Assembly: GCA_034180455.1 (NCBI GenBank)
Contig: JAXFOG010000031.1
Span: forward strand, 13,537-77,536
DNA length: 64,000 nucleotides
Origin: JAAZPT01 sp034180455
GTDB lineage: Bacteria; Bacillota; Clostridia; Christensenellales; Aristaeellaceae
Direction of reading: 5' to 3'
Shown: one piece after another, positions 60,985 through 64,000 of the stretch
Position numbering within the stretch: the first letter of the stretch is position 1
How the letters are laid out: every line of letters begins with the position of its first letter
The notes under the pieces: generated by a model
What the model was told of the DNA's origin: nothing
What the model saw: only the letters and a program-made list of their open reading frames with translations
Database searches by the model: none
Translations under genes and position numbers: made by a program

Positions 60985-62520
60985 ATGGTTACAAGAGTTA
61001 TAAGCAGTAGCATAACTGGCGTTGAAGGTGTATGCGTGGATGTGGAGGCGTTTATTGCAAGGGGGATACCTGCATTTGATATAGTGGGCCTTGCTTCAGC
61101 TTCTATAAAGGAGAGCAAGGACAGAGTGCGCGCTGCGCTCATTACTAGTGGATATAGGATGCCACCAGCTCGCATCACCGTCAATCTAAGCCCTGCCGAC
61201 ATCAAGAAAGAGGGGACAGCGTTTGACCTTCCTATTGCTCTATCTATATTGCAGGAGAGTAGACAGCTAGATATGCCAAAGCTTACAAACACATTGCTTT
61301 TGGGAGAGCTATCTCTTAACGGTGAGCTTGTGCCAATAAATTCTTGCTTGCCGATGGTAATCTCGGCTCTACAAAGGGGAATAAGCAATGTAATAGTGCC
61401 ATTTGACAACGCCAATGAGCTTAATTGCTTGGAAAATGCTCATATTTTCCCAGCCAAGACTCTGCGTGAAGCAGCTGAACACTTGGCAGACATTAAGCCA
61501 ATAGATGAACTTCAACAAAAGGACTATGAAGAGCTGCTGCATAGCCAGAGCTTTACAAATGATCTATCACAGGTAAAGGGGCAGTTTATGGCAAGAGCCG
61601 GCCTTGAGCTTGCTGCAGCCGGTGGCCATAACATGCTTATGATAGGCGCGCCAGGCAGTGGTAAAACAATGCTTGCTCGCTGTCTACCATCAATATTGCC
61701 TACAATGAGCTATCGGGAGGCCTTGGAAACTACCAAAATTCATTCAAGGGCTGGTATGCTAGTGAGTGGTGGAGGCCTTATTTGCCAAAGACCATTCAGA
61801 GCACCTCATCATACAGCAAGCTCTGCATCAATAATAGGTGGAGGTCGACTTGCAATGCCTGGAGAAATCTCTCTTGCTCATAATGGTGTTTTATTTTTGG
61901 ACGAATTTCCCGAGTTTGATAGAAAGCTTATAGAAGCTTTAAGACAACCTCTGGAGGACGGAATAATAAGCGTAAGCAGAGTAGGTGCCAGAGAAACCTA
62001 TCCAGCTAATGTAATGCTTGTAGCTAGTATGAACCCTTGCCCTTGTGGTAATTATGGTAGCAAGGTCAAAAAATGCACATGCAGTCCATCTGCAATAGCA
62101 AGCTACCTATCTAGAATAAGTGGCCCTATGCTAGATAGAATGGATATACAAGTTGAGATGGATGCCGTAAGTATAGAGGATATACGTAGCTCTCAAGAGC
62201 CAGAAAGTTCAGCATCTGTTGCAAAACGTGTGCAAAGGGCAAGAAAGATACAAGAAGCAAGGTATAAGGATCTGCCAATACATTGCAATGCGCAGCTTGA
62301 TGCTGGGCTCATAGAGCAGTTCTGTAAAATAGATAGTGAGAGCGAGAAACTATTGCATAACGCTATAGCGCGCTATGGACTAAGCCTTAGAGGATACAGC
62401 AGAGCGTTAAAGCTCGCACGCACACTTGCCGACATAGATGAAGAAAAAGATATCTCCTCCGATCACATACTAAGGGCCTTGCAATTTAGAAATCTGGAAG
62501 GGAAGTTTTGGGGGAAATAA
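60985..62520 (+). CDS. yifB: YifB/ComM family Mg-chelatase-like AAA+ ATPase
   Basis: 511 residues from ATG 60985, where AAGGA at 60973-60977 gives a 7-base spacer; a TTG at 60967 is less likely. The N-terminal ChlI-type domain (ITGVEGVCVDVEAFIARGIPAFDIVGLA), Walker A GAPGSGKT, RPFRAPHHTAS and the arginine-finger/sensor block SRISGPMLDRMDIQVEM are intact. Relatives (ComM) act as helicases in branch migration during transformation; in Firmicutes the role is less clear. Confidence 0.95.
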   Translation: MVTRVISSSITGVEGVCVDVEAFIARGIPAFDIVGLASASIKESKDRVRAALITSGYRMPPARITVNLSPADIKKEGTAFDLPIALSILQESRQLDMPKLTNTLLLGELSLNGELVPINSCLPMVISALQRGISNVIVPFDNANELNCLENAHIFPAKTLREAAEHLADIKPIDELQQKDYEELLHSQSFTNDLSQVKGQFMARAGLELAAAGGHNMLMIGAPGSGKTMLARCLPSILPTMSYREALETTKIHSRAGMLVSGGGLICQRPFRAPHHTASSASIIGGGRLAMPGEISLAHNGVLFLDEFPEFDRKLIEALRQPLEDGIISVSRVGARETYPANVMLVASMNPCPCGNYGSKVKKCTCSPSAIASYLSRISGPMLDRMDIQVEMDAVSIEDIRSSQEPESSASVAKRVQRARKIQEARYKDLPIHCNAQLDAGLIEQFCKIDSESEKLLHNAIARYGLSLRGYSRALKLARTLADIDEEKDISSDHILRALQFRNLEGKFWGK

Positions 62521-62554
62521 CATAATTTGAGAAGTAAGGTATAATGAAAAAGAA

Positions 62555-62583
62555 TTGCTAAATAAATAGAAATCAACTATAAT
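62555..62583 (+). promoter_or_regulatory. Promoter of the second VPxTG surface protein gene
   Basis: TTGCTA (62555-62560) and TATAAT (62578-62583) with 17-base spacing, 36 bases upstream of the start codon. Confidence 0.55.
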
Positions 62584-62619
62584 AGCTATAAAATTAAATA
62601 GATATGTTGAGGTGCCATT

Positions 62620-63897
62620 ATGAAAACTAAAATTTTAACCATAACTGCTTTTGCAACAATTGTGATGATGGTATTATCTGTATTATTGGTAATACCGTAT
62701 GCTATTGCAGATGATGATACAGTTTTGTTTGAAATTCTTCCTGAAATATTTGATAAGGAAAAGAATATATTCAATAACCCGCTTGACACAATTGGAGTAC
62801 GAAGGAGTTCCAGTGTATATGGAGGACCTATTCCTCAGGGTAGCTCACTTAGGGCGTGGGAAAATATATATTTTAACATATATGATGAAAATGGCGCCTT
62901 AATAAAAAGAGACAAAGGAACAATAGGTAATAAAGACAGATGGAGTGGTGCCAAATATTTTGGACCATTTCCTAAAAATAAAAAATATACTATAAAAGTA
63001 GATATATCTTCTCTGCCAAAAGGCTATTATTCATGGTTTTCAGCAATAACTACAAGCATTGGACCTGAAGATGTTATGGATGTAAATAAGAGTGGCGATA
63101 CTGTAACTTATACAACAGGTAACAATAAATTTGCTGTTACAAGATTTCATATGGATATTGTAAATATAGCCTATGTAAAAAATGAAGAAGTTGGAAAAAA
63201 CCTATTCAATCTAGATGAAAATGGTAAGGTTTTATCTATCAATGAAAAATATAAAGCAGGTAGAGATTATGTAATAAAAACTATTACTGCTGATAAAAAA
63301 ATACCTATGCCTAGCTCTCAAGAAACCTCAGCTATGCTAGATGAGGGATATATGCCAGATGACTATTATTTCTACTATGCAGGAGAAAAAGACTACGGAT
63401 TTGTTCGGGAAGGTTTGGCTCGCTATGGATTTTTTAAAAGTCGAGATTTTTGTGATGATAAAGGGATAAACACATTTTATAAGTTTCAAACATCTAGTGT
63501 TTATACTCGCATATTAGATCAAAAAATACCAGAAGTACGTTTTTTGGCAAATGCAAATGAAGAACTTACAAAATTACAAGTTTACTACGGAAAATCAATT
63601 GCAAATAATTGCATAAAAAATGGTAATGTGTGTTTGCCAAATGAGATGCCAAGTGTTCCAAATCGTAATGGTAAGGTGGTATTATCTTGGAATACAAGCC
63701 CAGACGGTAAAGGACAAACATTTGATAAAACTACCATTGTTACAGCAGATATTAAAGTATATGCTCAGTGGGGATATCCAGAAACAAAAACGGTGCCAAA
63801 AACTGGTGATAATTCCAACATAGCATTGTATATTTTAATTCTTGGTATTTCAGCAATAGCTATTGAGCTAGTTATAAAGAAAAGACGAGAGAATTAA
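62620..63897 (+). CDS. Wall-anchored surface protein with a Listeria-Bacteroides (InlB B-repeat-like) domain
   Basis: 425 residues. Signal peptide (about 1-31, VLSVLLVIPYAIADD). Residues 32-310 form a domain I do not recognise. About 311-388 is a Flg_new/InlB B-repeat-like unit: VRFLANANEE, LPNEMPSVPNRNGKVVLSW, SPDGKGQTFDKTTIVTADIKVYAQW. The C-terminus carries the sorting signal VPKTGD (about 392), hydrophobic NIALYILILGISAIAI and the tail KKRREN, nearly the same layout as the adhesin at 13102. The last 39 bases of this gene lie inside the palindrome at the window edge. An isolated gene with its own promoter. Confidence 0.85.
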   Translation: MKTKILTITAFATIVMMVLSVLLVIPYAIADDDTVLFEILPEIFDKEKNIFNNPLDTIGVRRSSSVYGGPIPQGSSLRAWENIYFNIYDENGALIKRDKGTIGNKDRWSGAKYFGPFPKNKKYTIKVDISSLPKGYYSWFSAITTSIGPEDVMDVNKSGDTVTYTTGNNKFAVTRFHMDIVNIAYVKNEEVGKNLFNLDENGKVLSINEKYKAGRDYVIKTITADKKIPMPSSQETSAMLDEGYMPDDYYFYYAGEKDYGFVREGLARYGFFKSRDFCDDKGINTFYKFQTSSVYTRILDQKIPEVRFLANANEELTKLQVYYGKSIANNCIKNGNVCLPNEMPSVPNRNGKVVLSWNTSPDGKGQTFDKTTIVTADIKVYAQWGYPETKTVPKTGDNSNIALYILILGISAIAIELVIKKRREN

Positions 63898-64000
63898 AAA
63901 TCCATAAGCAATTAAAAATCTGCTCGAATATTCGAGCAGATTTTTAATTGCTTATGGATTTTTAATTCTCTCGTCTTTTCTTTATAACTAGCTCAATAGC
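63859..64000. repeat. Perfect 142-base palindrome reaching the window edge
   Basis: The sequence from 63930 to 64000 is the exact reverse complement of 63859 to 63929, with its centre inside GAAT|ATTC. The core (63914-63945, AAAAATCTGCTCGAAT and its complement) is a normal rho-independent terminator for the preceding gene. Symmetry continues outward through the last 39 coding bases of that gene and is still perfect at base 64000, so the true arms are at least 71 bases. On the minus strand 63962-64000 would encode the same C-terminal residues. It is either an assembly or amplification fold-back, or an inverted duplicate gene. Confidence 0.95.
63914..63945. terminator. Terminator at the centre of the edge palindrome
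   Basis: Sixteen-base perfect arms with no unpaired bases at the symmetry centre and a T-run on both strands. It ends the surface-protein gene 16 bases after its stop codon. Confidence 0.85.

Noticed and set aside
63930..64000. Treating the right arm of the palindrome as a new gene end
   Set aside because: It duplicates the preceding gene in inverted form exactly up to the edge; without flanking sequence it cannot be counted as an independent gene.

Overview
The window comes from an AT-rich, low-GC Gram-positive bacterium, most likely a member of the Clostridia. The evidence is the Firmicutes-type gene set (Rrf2 regulator with IscS/IscU, RbgA, YifB, LarEBC, GlpA-like oxidase with DUF1667), strong GGAGG ribosome binding sites, TTGACA/TATAAT promoters, rho-independent terminators with U-runs, and two proteins ending in VPxTG sorting signals. 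Three transporter binding proteins are cleaved by signal peptidase I and have no lipobox, which is unusual for a monoderm. No phage, transposase, CRISPR array or rRNA was seen. There is one tRNA, tRNA-Leu(CAG).

Positions 1-6.7 kb hold an autoinducer-2 (Lsr) module. lsrA, lsrC and lsrD plus the first codons of a further gene run leftward, divergent from lsrR, lsrK and a cupin gene. Positions 6.9-9.2 kb hold a minimal Fe-S assembly operon (Rrf2/IscR-like, IscS, IscU) followed by the tRNA. Positions 9.2-16.2 kb are a surface and secretion region: a secreted DNA/RNA endonuclease with a TPR-like lipoprotein, a wall-anchored beta-helix adhesin, and a secreted metallo-beta-lactamase-fold hydrolase.

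Positions 16.5-25.0 kb are one sugar operon: class II (FBA-type) aldolase, RpiR regulator, rhamnulokinase-like kinase, fuculose-phosphate-type aldolase, CUT1 importer without an ATPase, and a second FGGY kinase. A gene-free stretch of 650 bp follows. Positions 25.6-33.4 kb are a leftward LacI-controlled ribose/fucose-type operon: LacI, PfkB kinase, FucU mutarotase, RbsB/A/C-type importer, then a second PfkB kinase with a SIS protein. Positions 33.7-43.0 kb are a rightward operon: an AfuABC/FbpABC-type importer, MgtC, a HAD-IIA phosphatase, and a GlpA-like / GlpB-like / DUF1667 oxidase set. It is best read as uptake and oxidation of a phosphorylated C3 or sugar compound.

Positions 43.4-64.0 kb are mostly housekeeping: an ArsR regulator, enolase, pyrophosphatase, Tgt, GNAT, a DUF308 protein with an LEA-like tail, MurC, TrmL, a GT-C glycosyltransferase, LarE-LarB-LarC (nickel-pincer cofactor), RbgA, RNase HII, a 1324-residue double GT-C mannosyltransferase-like protein, YifB, and a second VPxTG surface protein. 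The last 142 bases form a perfect palindrome that reaches the window edge. It is either an assembly fold-back or a real inverted duplication.

Functionally the window combines signal and sugar scavenging (Lsr, CUT1, Rbs-type and Afu-type importers, each next to its own kinases, aldolases or oxidases) with envelope glycosylation, surface proteins and core metabolism. Reading was by eye. Family names rest on recognisable motifs and remembered homologues, not on searches.
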